64,000 nucleotides of DNA from contig NZ_FSRL01000001.1 in NCBI RefSeq assembly GCF_900142295.1, forward strand, positions 1,240,001-1,304,000, in the 5' to 3' direction. Below the pieces are notes generated by a model. That model was not told the origin of the DNA. It made no database searches and worked only from the letters and a program-made list of their open reading frames with translations. Both the position numbers and the translations under genes were made by a program. Source of the stretch: Vannielia litorea (GTDB taxonomy: Bacteria; Pseudomonadota; Alphaproteobacteria; Rhodobacterales; Rhodobacteraceae). Shown here piece by piece: positions 44,319 to 52,396 of this stretch. Positions within the stretch are counted from its first letter, which is position 1; each line of letters begins with the position of its first letter.

Positions 44319-45255
44319 CGGGGTGCTCCTGGTGGGCGCCGAAGGGCATGTGAAGGTGGGCCGCAGCGGCGGGCTCGAAGACGAAGGTGGTCTGGCCGAC
44401 CTGTCGGAAGGGAGCGCCGGATGCAGGGTCGATGCGCTCGGAATGGCCGAGGTAGAGAACTGCGCCGGGCGCGCAGACCTCGGCGAAGCGCGAGATCAGC
44501 CGGTTCTGCGTCGGTTGGTCGAAATAGATCATCACGTTCCGGCAAAAGATCACGTCGAACCGGCCCTTCATGGGCCAGTTGCCCATCAGGTTCAGATGGC
44601 GGAAGGCAACCAGCGCGCGGACTTCGTCCTTCACGGCCACCTCGTCGCCCTCCGCCGGACGAAGAAACCTGTCGCGCCCGCCGGCCGTGAGCGGAGCCAC
44701 GAGGTCGGCGGGATAGGTCGCCGCGCGCGCCGTGGCGAGAACCTGGTGGTCGATGTCCGAGGCCAGGATCCGGAGGTCGTGTCGCGCGGCTTCGGGAAAC
44801 CTCTCGAGCACCACCATCGCCAGGCTGTAGGCCTCCTGGCCCGACGAGCAGGCCGATGACCACAGCCGGACCCGCCCGCCGGCGCGCGCGCGCGCGATCA
44901 GGCCGGGCAGGATCGCGTCGGCGAAATGCGCGAAATGATGATCCTCTCGAAAGAAGCTGGTGACATTCGTGGTCAGGGCCGAAATCAGGTGCTCGCGTTC
45001 CTGGGCTGCGCCCGGACCCCGTATCAGCGCGATATAGTCATCGAGGCTGGCAAGCCCGAGGGCGCGCAGCCGCTTGCCGATGCGCGAGAAGACCATCGCG
45101 GATTTCTCGGGCACGATGTGCAGCCCGGCGGCCTCTCGAGCCGTCGCGGCGATCGCATCGAATTGCGCACGCTTCTCCGGCGAGAGCGCCTCGGACGGGG
45201 CTCCGCCGGAGAGCCGGGTCGCGGCTGCGAGGGGAGAGGCGCCGGCGGGGGTCAC
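44305..45255 (-). CDS. cheR: chemotaxis protein methyltransferase
   Basis: CheR methylates receptor glutamates using S-adenosylmethionine. The 316-residue protein has the small helical N-terminal domain (FDAIAATAREAAGLHIVPEKSAMVFSRIGKRLRALGL) and the methyltransferase core (VRLWSSACSSGQEAYSLAMVVLE; LASDIDHQVLATARAATYP; FDVIFCRNVMIYFD). The start is a GTG that overlaps the cheW stop (GTGA). The receptor upstream in this locus carries the matching docking pentapeptide. Confidence 0.95.
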   Translation of the reverse strand: MTPAGASPLAAATRLSGGAPSEALSPEKRAQFDAIAATAREAAGLHIVPEKSAMVFSRIGKRLRALGLASLDDYIALIRGPGAAQEREHLISALTTNVTSFFREDHHFAHFADAILPGLIARARAGGRVRLWSSACSSGQEAYSLAMVVLERFPEAARHDLRILASDIDHQVLATARAATYPADLVAPLTAGGRDRFLRPAEGDEVAVKDEVRALVAFRHLNLMGNWPMKGRFDVIFCRNVMIYFDQPTQNRLISRFAEVCAPGAVLYLGHSERIDPASGAPFRQVGQTTFVFEPAAAAHLHMPFGAHQEHPDVSP

Positions 45256-45722
45256 GCGGCCTCGGCGTCGACATTGGGCAGCACGGCGGCAAGGTCGAGC
45301 ACCCGCAGCATGCGCTCTTCGTGGATGGTGAGCGCGCGCACGCATTTGAGCGAGCCGTCGGAAGACATGTCGGGCGGGGCCTGCAACTCGGCCTCGGAGA
45401 CCGCGAAGATGTCGGAGACCGCATCGACCAGGAGGCCCACGGTGTTGTCGCCCGACTGCACCACGACGATGACGTTGCGATCGTTCTTCTCGCCTGCGGG
45501 GATGCCGAGGCGCTTGGCAAGGTCGATGATCGGCAGAACGGTGCCGCGCAGGTTGATCACGCCGCGCACATAGGGGGGCGCATGGGGCAGGGGGGTCGCC
45601 TCGGTCCAGCTGCGGATCTCGCGCACCGAGATGATGTCGATCGAGTATTCCTGTGCGCCGACGTGAAAGCTGAGCAGTTCCTGGCGGGTCGGGTCGTGGG
45701 CGTTGTCTTCGGTACTGGTCAT
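45252..45722 (-). CDS. cheW: chemotaxis coupling protein
   Basis: CheW links receptors to CheA in signalling arrays. The 156-residue SH3-like protein shows ELLSFHVGAQEYSIDIISVREIRSWTEATPLPHAPPYVRGVINLRGTVLPIIDLAKRLG, the typical CheW opening, and DNTVGLLVDAVSDIFAVS. It starts four bases after the cheA stop and ends on the GTGA start of cheR. Confidence 0.96.
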   Translation of the reverse strand: MTSTEDNAHDPTRQELLSFHVGAQEYSIDIISVREIRSWTEATPLPHAPPYVRGVINLRGTVLPIIDLAKRLGIPAGEKNDRNVIVVVQSGDNTVGLLVDAVSDIFAVSEAELQAPPDMSSDGSLKCVRALTIHEERMLRVLDLAAVLPNVDAEAA

Positions 45723-45726
45723 GGGG

Positions 45727-47934
45727 TCATCCTGCGAGATCGAAGGGTTGCATGCCGCGGGTGTTGCTGGCCGAGGCGATCAGATCGGCCGGGTCGAGGA
45801 TCAGCGCGATGCGCCCGTTGCCGAGGATGGTGGCGGCGGCGATCCCGGGAATGCGGCCGTAGCTTTCCTGCAAGCCCTTGATGACCACCTGGCGCTGTTC
45901 GACGATCCGGTCGACCACCAGTGCCGATCGGGTGTTGTCCTCCATCGCGATGAGCAGCACCGAGCTGCCGACGTAGCTGGGCAGGGGCGTGCGGAACCCG
46001 AGCTGCACGGCCATGTCGAGAAGCGGCACGAACTCCTCGCGGATACGCACCAGCGTCGTGCCCGCGCCGAGCTGTTCCATGTCGGCGGCCTGCAGGGTGA
46101 GGGTCTCGGAGATCGAGCCCAGCGGAACGACGAGAATCTCGCCGCCGGCCTCCACCACCATCCCGTCGAGCACCGCCAGGGTCAGCGGCAGGGAGATCGA
46201 GAAGGTGGTGCCGGAGCCGGGCTCGGAGGTGATGGTGACGCGGCCACCAAGGGCCTGGATCGAGCTCCGCACCACATCCATGCCCACGCCGCGACCCGAC
46301 AGGTCGGAGACCTGTTTGGCGGTGGAGAAGCCGGGCAGGAACAGAAGGTTGTCGATCTCCTGGTCCGACATCGGGACGCCCGGAGCGATGAGCCCCTTTT
46401 CCTCTGCCTTGGCCTTCACCACCTCCCGGTCGATGCCGGCGCCATCGTCCTTGATCTCCAGAACCACCCGGCCCGACTTGTGCGCGGCGGTGAGCGTCAC
46501 CACCCCGTCGGCGGGCTTGCCAGCGGCGAGGCGCCTCTCCGTCGTTTCGAGCCCGTGATCGACCGCGTTGCGGACCATGTGGGTGAGCGGATCGGCGAGC
46601 CGCTCGATCACCGTCTTGTCGATTTCGGTCTGTTCGCCATCGGTGACGAAGCGCACCGATTTGCCGACCATCGCGGAGCTCTCGCGCACGATTCGGCTCA
46701 TCCGCTGGAACAGCGATTTCACCGGCTGGGCGCGGATCATCATCACGCTCTCCTGGATGTCGCGGGTGAGCTGGAGAAACTCCTCCAGCCCAGACGCCAC
46801 GGTGGAGTTGGCCGGGATGCCCGCCTCGGCAACGCTCTGGCTCAGCATGGCCTGGTTGATCACCAATTCGCCCACGAGGTTCACCAGCCGCTCGATCCGG
46901 TCGAGGTCGACCCGGACGGTGGCCTTGGCGCTGGCCGCCTGCTTGCTGTCCTTGCCACCGGCGGGCGGCGCGGCGGGCGGCGCGGGAACGGGCGCGGCCG
47001 TGGCAAGAGGGTCGGCCGGAGGGGCCGGCGCGATGGCCAGGGGCTCGGGCTCCGGGGCGGTCTCGGTTGCCTCGTCCGCAGCGGCGGCAACGTCGTCCGG
47101 GACGGTGCCGGGGATGAGGATGCTGTCGAGATCGGGAAGGCCGGGCGCAGCGCGGCCCGTCGGCTCGATCGAGAGCTCGCAAAGCCCCTCGACGAACTCG
47201 AAGATCTCCGCCACCTCCTCCTTCCGGGCGCCGGTGACGAGCCTGCAGCTCCAGCCGATGTGGCCCTCCTCCGGCGCGAGCCCGTCGAGCGAGGGGATGC
47301 GCGAGAGGTCGCATGTGGTGGTCACCTCTCCGAGGTCGTGCAGCGCGGCCAGCAGGTGGCGCGGCTCGTTGCCCGAGGCGAAGAGCTCCGCCGCCGGTTG
47401 AAAGCGGATCTCGAATCCCGGCGGGCTGTCGTCTTGCGGTGCGAGGTCGGCGACGTCGCCGTCCTCCCCCGCCTCGAGCGGATCGAGCGTGAGGGTCATC
47501 GGGGCAAAGTCGATCTCCTCCTCGGCCTCCTCCTTCTCGATCACCCCGCCGACAAGCGCCTCGAGGTCACCCAGCACCGCCTCGGTGGTGGCCTTGTCGA
47601 GGCTGTCGCCGTCGCGTGAGGCGCGGACGATGTCGTAGAGCACATCGGCGCCGCGGAAGAACAGCGCGATGGTGTCGCGGCTGGGCTCGAGCCGGCCGTT
47701 GCGGATCTCGTCCATCACCGTCTCGAAGCGGTGGGCGAATCGCACCAGTTCTTCCAGCCCGAAGGCCCCGGCGCCGCCCTTGATCGAATGGACCGCGCGA
47801 AAGCAGACATTGATGGTCTCGCTCTCGGTGTCGCCGTCGTCCATGGCGGTCAGCCCGTCTTGCAGGCTTTCCAGCAGCTCCTCGCATTCGATGAAGAAGC
47901 TGGCGCGGATCTCGGCCATCGGATCGGTGGACAT
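45727..47934 (-). CDS. cheA: chemotaxis histidine kinase
   Basis: CheA senses receptor state and phosphorylates CheY and CheB. The 735-residue protein has the phosphotransfer domain (His49 in FRAVHSIKGGAGAF), a divergent middle region with an Ala/Pro-rich linker at about 330-360, the dimerisation domain (DRIERLVNLVGELVINQAML), the ATPase domain (HMVRNAVDHGLE; DDGAGID; FLPGFSTAKQVSDLSGRGVGMDVVR) and a C-terminal CheW-like domain. The ATG overlaps the cheY stop. Confidence 0.97.
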   Translation of the reverse strand: MSTDPMAEIRASFFIECEELLESLQDGLTAMDDGDTESETINVCFRAVHSIKGGAGAFGLEELVRFAHRFETVMDEIRNGRLEPSRDTIALFFRGADVLYDIVRASRDGDSLDKATTEAVLGDLEALVGGVIEKEEAEEEIDFAPMTLTLDPLEAGEDGDVADLAPQDDSPPGFEIRFQPAAELFASGNEPRHLLAALHDLGEVTTTCDLSRIPSLDGLAPEEGHIGWSCRLVTGARKEEVAEIFEFVEGLCELSIEPTGRAAPGLPDLDSILIPGTVPDDVAAAADEATETAPEPEPLAIAPAPPADPLATAAPVPAPPAAPPAGGKDSKQAASAKATVRVDLDRIERLVNLVGELVINQAMLSQSVAEAGIPANSTVASGLEEFLQLTRDIQESVMMIRAQPVKSLFQRMSRIVRESSAMVGKSVRFVTDGEQTEIDKTVIERLADPLTHMVRNAVDHGLETTERRLAAGKPADGVVTLTAAHKSGRVVLEIKDDGAGIDREVVKAKAEEKGLIAPGVPMSDQEIDNLLFLPGFSTAKQVSDLSGRGVGMDVVRSSIQALGGRVTITSEPGSGTTFSISLPLTLAVLDGMVVEAGGEILVVPLGSISETLTLQAADMEQLGAGTTLVRIREEFVPLLDMAVQLGFRTPLPSYVGSSVLLIAMEDNTRSALVVDRIVEQRQVVIKGLQESYGRIPGIAAATILGNGRIALILDPADLIASASNTRGMQPFDLAG

Positions 47935-48326
47935 CAGGCGGCTCCTTTCCCGGCGACCATGTTGATCGCCTTCACCAGCTTCACCGGGTCGAAGGGCTTG
48001 ACGATCCACCCGGTGGCGCCGGAGGTGCGGGCCCGGGCCTTCAGCTCGGCGGCGCTTTCGGTCGAAAGCACGAGGATCGGCACCGCGCGATGCTCGTCCT
48101 TGGCGCGCACCGCGTCGATGAAGCCGAATCCGTCCATCCGGGGCATGTTGATATCGGTGATGATCGCGTCGGGCGGCGCGCCCTCGTCCACCATGTCTTC
48201 CAGCACCTCGAGCCCGTGCAGCCCGTCTTCCGCCACCTGCGGCGTGAACCCGGCCTGGCCGAGGGCGAGCTTGAGCATGTCGCGGATGGTGCGGCTGTCA
48301 TCCACCGCCAGGATCCTGAGGCTCAT
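47934..48326 (-). CDS. cheY: CheY-type response regulator
   Basis: This 130-residue receiver has ILAVDDSRTIRDML, phospho-acceptor Asp58 in AIITDINMPRMDGFGFI, ILVLSTES and the lysine of GWIVKPFDPVKL. It sits between the STAS gene and cheA, the place of CheY1 in rhizobial operons. Whether this one or the second CheY drives the motor cannot be told. Both ends overlap neighbours by three to four bases. Confidence 0.95.
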   Translation of the reverse strand: MSLRILAVDDSRTIRDMLKLALGQAGFTPQVAEDGLHGLEVLEDMVDEGAPPDAIITDINMPRMDGFGFIDAVRAKDEHRAVPILVLSTESAAELKARARTSGATGWIVKPFDPVKLVKAINMVAGKGAA

Positions 48327-48613
48327 GCGGCCTGCTCCTTGCTGCACAGGTCGTCCGTGGTGAGGCCCAGGTGGGCGAGCTGGGCTTCGCAGGCCGGCGA
48401 GACACCCTCGACCGAAAGCAGGGCGCCCGCCTCGCGCCAGCTCCGCGCGGCGGAAAGCAGCACCTGAACCCCCGGCGTGCCGATCGTCGAACAGCCGGTG
48501 GCGTCGAGCACGAGGGGTTTGCCGACAAGCGGCAGGAGCGCCTCGCGCAGGGGGGCGGCTGCGGGCAGGTCGAGCCGCTCGGGGAGAGGCACGCGCAGGC
48601 TGGCATCGCTCAT
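48323..48613 (-). CDS. STAS-domain protein
   Basis: The 96-residue protein has a STAS (anti-sigma antagonist-like) fold pattern: LRVPLPERLDLPAAAPLREALLPLVGKPLVLDATGCSTIGTPGVQVLLSAARSWREAGALLSVEGVSP. A STAS gene (sometimes called cheS) opens chemotaxis operons in rhizobia, where it helps CheA act on CheY1; that role is assumed here. GGGAGG lies before the ATG at 48613. It is the first gene of the operon. Confidence 0.87.
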   Translation of the reverse strand: MSDASLRVPLPERLDLPAAAPLREALLPLVGKPLVLDATGCSTIGTPGVQVLLSAARSWREAGALLSVEGVSPACEAQLAHLGLTTDDLCSKEQAA

Positions 48614-48662
48614 CTGGCGGCCTCCCTCATCAGCGAGGCGAAGGGCGAATGCATGGGACGAC

Positions 48663-48690
48663 TCCTTCATCCGGTCGGTTGGATGAAGGA
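48663..48690. repeat. 10-bp inverted repeat in the leader of the chemotaxis operon
   Basis: TCCTTCATCC (48663-48672), an 8-base loop and GGATGAAGGA (48681-48690) form a perfect stem 50-77 bases before the STAS start codon. It may fold in the mRNA leader or bind a protein. Confidence 0.5.
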
Positions 48691-48707
48691 TGGATGCCCG
48701 AGAGGTC

Positions 48708-48722
48708 TTAAGATTGACTTAC
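48708..48722 (-). promoter_or_regulatory. CtrA-box-like sequence upstream of the chemotaxis operon
   Basis: On the minus strand GTAA, seven bases and TTAA (plus strand TTAA 48708-48711 and TTAC 48719-48722) match TTAA-N7-TTAA at seven of eight positions, about 95-109 bases before the STAS start codon. Confidence 0.4.
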
Positions 48723-48773
48723 GAGGCGCGCGGAAATCCCGCGCCACAGCCGGGCGTCACGCCCGCCCGCCGG

Positions 48774-49739
48774 TCAGGCGCCGAGGCGCTCGTGCAGATG
48801 CCAGGCGCAGCCGATCAGCGGTGCCCGGTCATCGCGCACCAGGGTAACCGGGAAATCCGCCATGAAGGCGCCGAACCGGCCCTTGTCGCGGAAGCCCTCC
48901 GCAAAGGCGCCGACCTTCAGCATCTGAGCAAGGCCCACCGCCACGCCGCCCACGAGGTAGACCCCGCCGAAGGGCAGGTGCTCCAGCGCGAGGTTGCCCG
49001 AGACGGTGCCGAGAAACCGCAGGAAGGTCTGCACCGCGGCCACCGCCTGCGGGCTCCGGGCCGCCTCGGCCGCGGCGATGATCTCGCTGCCGCGCAGCTC
49101 CGGCGCCGCCCCGGTCTCGGCGCAGTGCCAGCGATACACGTTCTCGAGCCCGCGCCCCGAGAGCACCTCTTCCACCGCCGGAAACCCGTGGCTGTCATCG
49201 ACATAATGACTCAGCCGCAGATCGGCCTCGGTGCGGATCGGCAGGTTCACATGGCCGCTCTCCGAGGGCGGCACGAAACGCCCGCCCGGGGTGACATGCA
49301 CCGGCACGGCGTTGAACCCGGTGCCCACGTTCACCACCAGCGCCGTGGCACCGGCCACAGGTGGCTCCGGGGCGGCAATGATCGGCACCAGCCCCGAGGG
49401 GTCGATATGGCCGATCGCATGGCCGGGGGCCTGCAGGTCGTTCAGCAGCGCCACGCCCGCGCAGCCGGCCGCCCGCGCGATGGTGGCAATGTCGAGCGTC
49501 CAGTCGATGTTGGTCAGCTCCGCCACGCCGTCCACCACCGGGCCGGCCGCGGCCACGCAGGCGCCGCCGATCTCCGGCGCACCCACCTGCGGCAGGTAGG
49601 CCTGCACCACCGCCTCGAAATCCGGGAACTCCGCGTTGCGAAAGCGCTGGATGCTGGCAAAATCGAGCTCGGGGCCGCGCGCAAGCGCCAGCCGGGTGTT
49701 GGTGCCGCCGATGTCTGCAATCAGCGCGGTATGGGTCAT
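48774..49739 (-). CDS. glk: glucokinase
   Basis: Glucokinase phosphorylates glucose with ATP. The 321-residue protein starts ALIADIGGTNTRLALARG, has GGACVAAAGPVVDG, VALLNDLQAPGHAIG, VVNVGTGFNAV and PSESGHVNLP, as in the E. coli Glk type. It overlaps the stop of the beta-glucosidase gene by four bases. It completes the route from oligoglucoside to glucose 6-phosphate in this locus. Confidence 0.95.
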   Translation of the reverse strand: MTHTALIADIGGTNTRLALARGPELDFASIQRFRNAEFPDFEAVVQAYLPQVGAPEIGGACVAAAGPVVDGVAELTNIDWTLDIATIARAAGCAGVALLNDLQAPGHAIGHIDPSGLVPIIAAPEPPVAGATALVVNVGTGFNAVPVHVTPGGRFVPPSESGHVNLPIRTEADLRLSHYVDDSHGFPAVEEVLSGRGLENVYRWHCAETGAAPELRGSEIIAAAEAARSPQAVAAVQTFLRFLGTVSGNLALEHLPFGGVYLVGGVAVGLAQMLKVGAFAEGFRDKGRFGAFMADFPVTLVRDDRAPLIGCAWHLHERLGA

Positions 49740-51061
49740 GGGTTCGTCCTCAGGGCGGCCTTCAGCGCCTCATAGGAGGCTTTGGGGGTGCGCTGCAAGC
49801 TGTCGTAGTCCACATGCACCAGCCCGAAACGCGGGCCGTAGCCATGCGCCCACTCGTAGTTGTCCATCAGCGACCAGATGTAATAGCCCTTCACCGGCAC
49901 ACCCTCGGCAATCGCCAGCTTAACCGCGCCGAGATGGGCGTCGATATAGGCGATGCGGGCATCGTCGGGCACGCCCGGCACGTCCGGCCAGGCCATCCCG
50001 TTCTCGGTCACGTAGAGCGGCAGGTCGCCGGTGTAGTTGGCGGCGGTGTCGGCCAGGAAATGATGGAGCCCCTCGGGGTAGATCTCCCATCCCACCTGGG
50101 TCTTGGGCAGATCGCCGGCCCCTTCGGTGTAATGCGGCCAGGGCGCACCGGGGTCGGGCGCGATCAGCTTGCGGGTGTAGTAGTTGAGGCCGCACCAGTC
50201 GAGCGGAGCGGTGATGGTGGCAAAGTCGTCCTGCCAGTGCTCCGGCATGTGCGGCCCGAGGCCCTCCAGCACGTCCTCCGGATACTCCCCCTTGAAGATG
50301 CCCGAGCGGAACCAGCGGTTGTAGATGCCATCGTAGCGCCTGGCCGCGGCCTGCGCCTCGGGGCTCTCGTCGGCGGGCTGGGCGTACTCGAAGTTGAACA
50401 CCGCCCCGAGGTTGTCCATGCCATGGCTGCGCATCGCGGCGATCGCCTCGCCATGCGCGAGGCAGACATGGTGCATCGCCCGCGCGGTGGCCCGGATGTC
50501 GCGCAGGCCGGGCGCGTGCAGCCCCATGAAATGGCTCAGCCAGCCCACGCACCAGGGTTCGTTGATCGGCGCGGCCGACCAGATCCGGTCGCCCAGGCGG
50601 GCCATCGCCGTGTAGGTATAGTCGGCGAACCAGCGGGCGATGTCGCGGTTGCGCCAGCCGCCCCGGTCGAGCAGCGGGGAGGGCAGCTCCCAGTGATACA
50701 GGGTCGCCGCGGGCTTGAGGCCGCGCTCCAGCATCCCGTCCACCAGCCGGTCGTAAAAATCGAGCCCCTCGGGATTGGCCGGGCCGATGCCCTCCGGCAT
50801 GATCCGCGCCCAGGACAGGCTGAAGCGGTAAACGTCGATCCCGGCTTGTGCAATGAGGTCAAGGTCTTGCGGCCATCTTTTGAAGTGATCGCAGGCGCGG
50901 GCGCCGTTCTCTCCATGAACCACGTTGCCGGGCGTGGCGGCAAAGTCGTCCCACTGGGTGCGCCCGGCGCCGCCCTCTGCATGGCCCTCGATCTGATAGG
51001 CCGAGGTGGCAGTGCCGAAGAGAAACCCCTCGGGGAAGTCGGCGCGTCTATGGCTGAGCAT
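49736..51061 (-). CDS. GH1 beta-glucosidase
   Basis: The 441-residue enzyme has the GH1 pattern: FPEGFLFGTATSAYQIEGHAEGGAGRTQWDDF, then the acid/base glutamate in PINEPWCVGW and the nucleophile glutamate in LYVTENGMAWPD, and a final YYIWSLMDNYEWAHGYGPRFGLVHVDY. It hydrolyses beta-glucosides in the cytoplasm. It starts 10 bases after aglR and overlaps glk. A beta-specific enzyme inside an alpha-glucoside locus widens the range of sugars that the locus can use. Confidence 0.95.
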   Translation of the reverse strand: MLSHRRADFPEGFLFGTATSAYQIEGHAEGGAGRTQWDDFAATPGNVVHGENGARACDHFKRWPQDLDLIAQAGIDVYRFSLSWARIMPEGIGPANPEGLDFYDRLVDGMLERGLKPAATLYHWELPSPLLDRGGWRNRDIARWFADYTYTAMARLGDRIWSAAPINEPWCVGWLSHFMGLHAPGLRDIRATARAMHHVCLAHGEAIAAMRSHGMDNLGAVFNFEYAQPADESPEAQAAARRYDGIYNRWFRSGIFKGEYPEDVLEGLGPHMPEHWQDDFATITAPLDWCGLNYYTRKLIAPDPGAPWPHYTEGAGDLPKTQVGWEIYPEGLHHFLADTAANYTGDLPLYVTENGMAWPDVPGVPDDARIAYIDAHLGAVKLAIAEGVPVKGYYIWSLMDNYEWAHGYGPRFGLVHVDYDSLQRTPKASYEALKAALRTNP

Positions 51062-51071
51062 GAAATCTGTC

Positions 51072-52109
51072 CTATCGCGAAGCGGTGTCGGGCGCGGGCC
51101 CGGTGGAGATGCCAAGGGTCAGGTCGGCCTCGAGCAGGTGCTGCCTGGGGCCGGTGCCCGGGTTCTCTATGAGGCCCAGGAGCATTTCGGCGGCAATCCG
51201 GCCAGCCTCCCTTACGGAGCTGCGAGTTGCTGTGAAAACAGGTACTTCTCCGCCGTTCTTGAAGTACCCCAGATCATCGTCATGGGTGATGATCGAGATG
51301 TCGCGCCCCATCGCCAGGCCGCGCTCCTCCACCGCCCGGCGCACGCCGATGGCGGAGATCAGGGAGGAGACCAGAAAGGCCGTGGGCGGTGACGGCAAGG
51401 CCAGCATCGTGGCGGCGGCCTCGTAACCATAGCCTTCCGTCATCTCGTCCGACCGGAGCAACTCAGGGACGGAAGGCAGCCCTCGCGCCGCCAGCGCCGC
51501 CTCGAACCCCTCGCGGCGGCGCATGGCAAAATCCATGCTCTCGAGCCCGTTCAGCAGGGCGATCCTGCGGTGGCCCAGGTCGGCGAGATGCAGCGTGGCC
51601 CGCTCGAAGGCGCGGCGGTTGTTCACGTCGACCCAGGAGTAATCGGGGTCCTCGACCGGCGCGCGCCCATGCACCACGAAGGGCAGGCCGACTTCCTTGA
51701 GCAGCGCGATCCGCGGATCGTCGCGCCGTGGCCCGTGAATCACGATGCCGTCGACCGAGTGGCGCTGCGCCATGGTCCGATAGGCGCTGTCCTCGTTGTC
51801 GTCAGGCACCACCGAAAGCATCATGTCGTAATTCGCCCGGGCATAGACCTCGCCCGCACCGCCGATGAAATCCCCGAAGACCGGGTTCATCATCTCGTGG
51901 TTGGTGCTGATGGGAATCACGTGGCCGATGGCCATCGCACGGCCCGTGGCCAGGCTCTGGGCACGGGTGTTGGGGCGGTAGTTGTGTTTCACTGCCGCCG
52001 CCATCACCCGCTTGCGGGTGTCCTCGTTCACCTCCGGATAGCCGTTGAGCGCGCGGCTCACGGTTGTCTGGGAGAGGCCAAGGTTTGCGGCAAGCTCCTT
52101 CAGGTTCAT
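51072..52109 (-). CDS. aglR: LacI-family repressor of the agl locus
   Basis: The 345-residue regulator has a LacI helix-turn-helix (MNLKELAANLGLSQTTVSRALNGYPEVNEDTRKRVMAAAVKHNYRPN) and a sugar-binding core (AIGHVIPISTNHEMMNPVFGDFI ... DGIVIHGPRR). It is divergent from aglE and heads aglR-bgl-glk, as AglR is next to aglEFGAK in Sinorhizobium. Two AAAGCGCTTT palindromes in the intergenic region are its likely operators. The ATG at 52109 is preferred to an upstream TTG. Confidence 0.92.
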   Translation of the reverse strand: MNLKELAANLGLSQTTVSRALNGYPEVNEDTRKRVMAAAVKHNYRPNTRAQSLATGRAMAIGHVIPISTNHEMMNPVFGDFIGGAGEVYARANYDMMLSVVPDDNEDSAYRTMAQRHSVDGIVIHGPRRDDPRIALLKEVGLPFVVHGRAPVEDPDYSWVDVNNRRAFERATLHLADLGHRRIALLNGLESMDFAMRRREGFEAALAARGLPSVPELLRSDEMTEGYGYEAAATMLALPSPPTAFLVSSLISAIGVRRAVEERGLAMGRDISIITHDDDLGYFKNGGEVPVFTATRSSVREAGRIAAEMLLGLIENPGTGPRQHLLEADLTLGISTGPAPDTASR

Positions 52110-52125
52110 CGGGCGTCGGTCTTTC

Positions 52126-52135
52126 AAAGCGCTTT
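52126..52135. promoter_or_regulatory. AglR operator next to aglR
   Basis: The perfect palindrome AAAGCGCTTT, flanked by CTTTC and AAAAG-like bases, lies at about +6 to +15 of the predicted aglR transcript. It is identical to the site at 52293-52302. It is a typical LacI-family operator with a central CG. Confidence 0.68.
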
Positions 52136-52147
52136 AAAGTCCTGCGC

Positions 52148-52176
52148 AGGCTAGCGCCGGTTTGGCCGCGCGTCAA
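52148..52176 (-). promoter_or_regulatory. predicted promoter of aglR-bgl-glk
   Basis: On the minus strand TTGACG (52176-52171), a 17-base spacer and TAGCCT (52153-52148). The operator lies just downstream of the expected start. Confidence 0.48.
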
Positions 52177-52253
52177 AGGCGTGTGTGCGCAGCATTGAAT
52201 TTCTGCACCTGCATAATTGCTCAATGAAACAAGCGGGCTAGGTTTTGGCCCTG

Positions 52254-52283
52254 TTGACGCAAGCTGCGCGATGCGGCATGCTT
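52254..52283 (+). promoter_or_regulatory. predicted promoter of aglEFGAK
   Basis: TTGACG (52254-52259), an 18-base spacer and CATGCT (52278-52283). The -10 is weak, but the -35 and the operator position mirror the aglR promoter. Confidence 0.4.
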
Positions 52284-52292
52284 CGAGCATCC

Positions 52293-52302
52293 AAAGCGCT
52301 TT
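52293..52302. promoter_or_regulatory. AglR operator next to aglE
   Basis: AAAGCGCTTT, identical to the site beside aglR, lies about +3 to +12 of the predicted aglE transcript, 95 bases before the aglE start codon. Confidence 0.68.
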
Positions 52303-52396
52303 GAAAGGTCGAGTCGATGTCGGCCTGAACAATGGGGCGCGGGAGACATGACGGCGCGGGGCAGGGCCCGCGCGCCACAACCGGGAGGATAAACGC

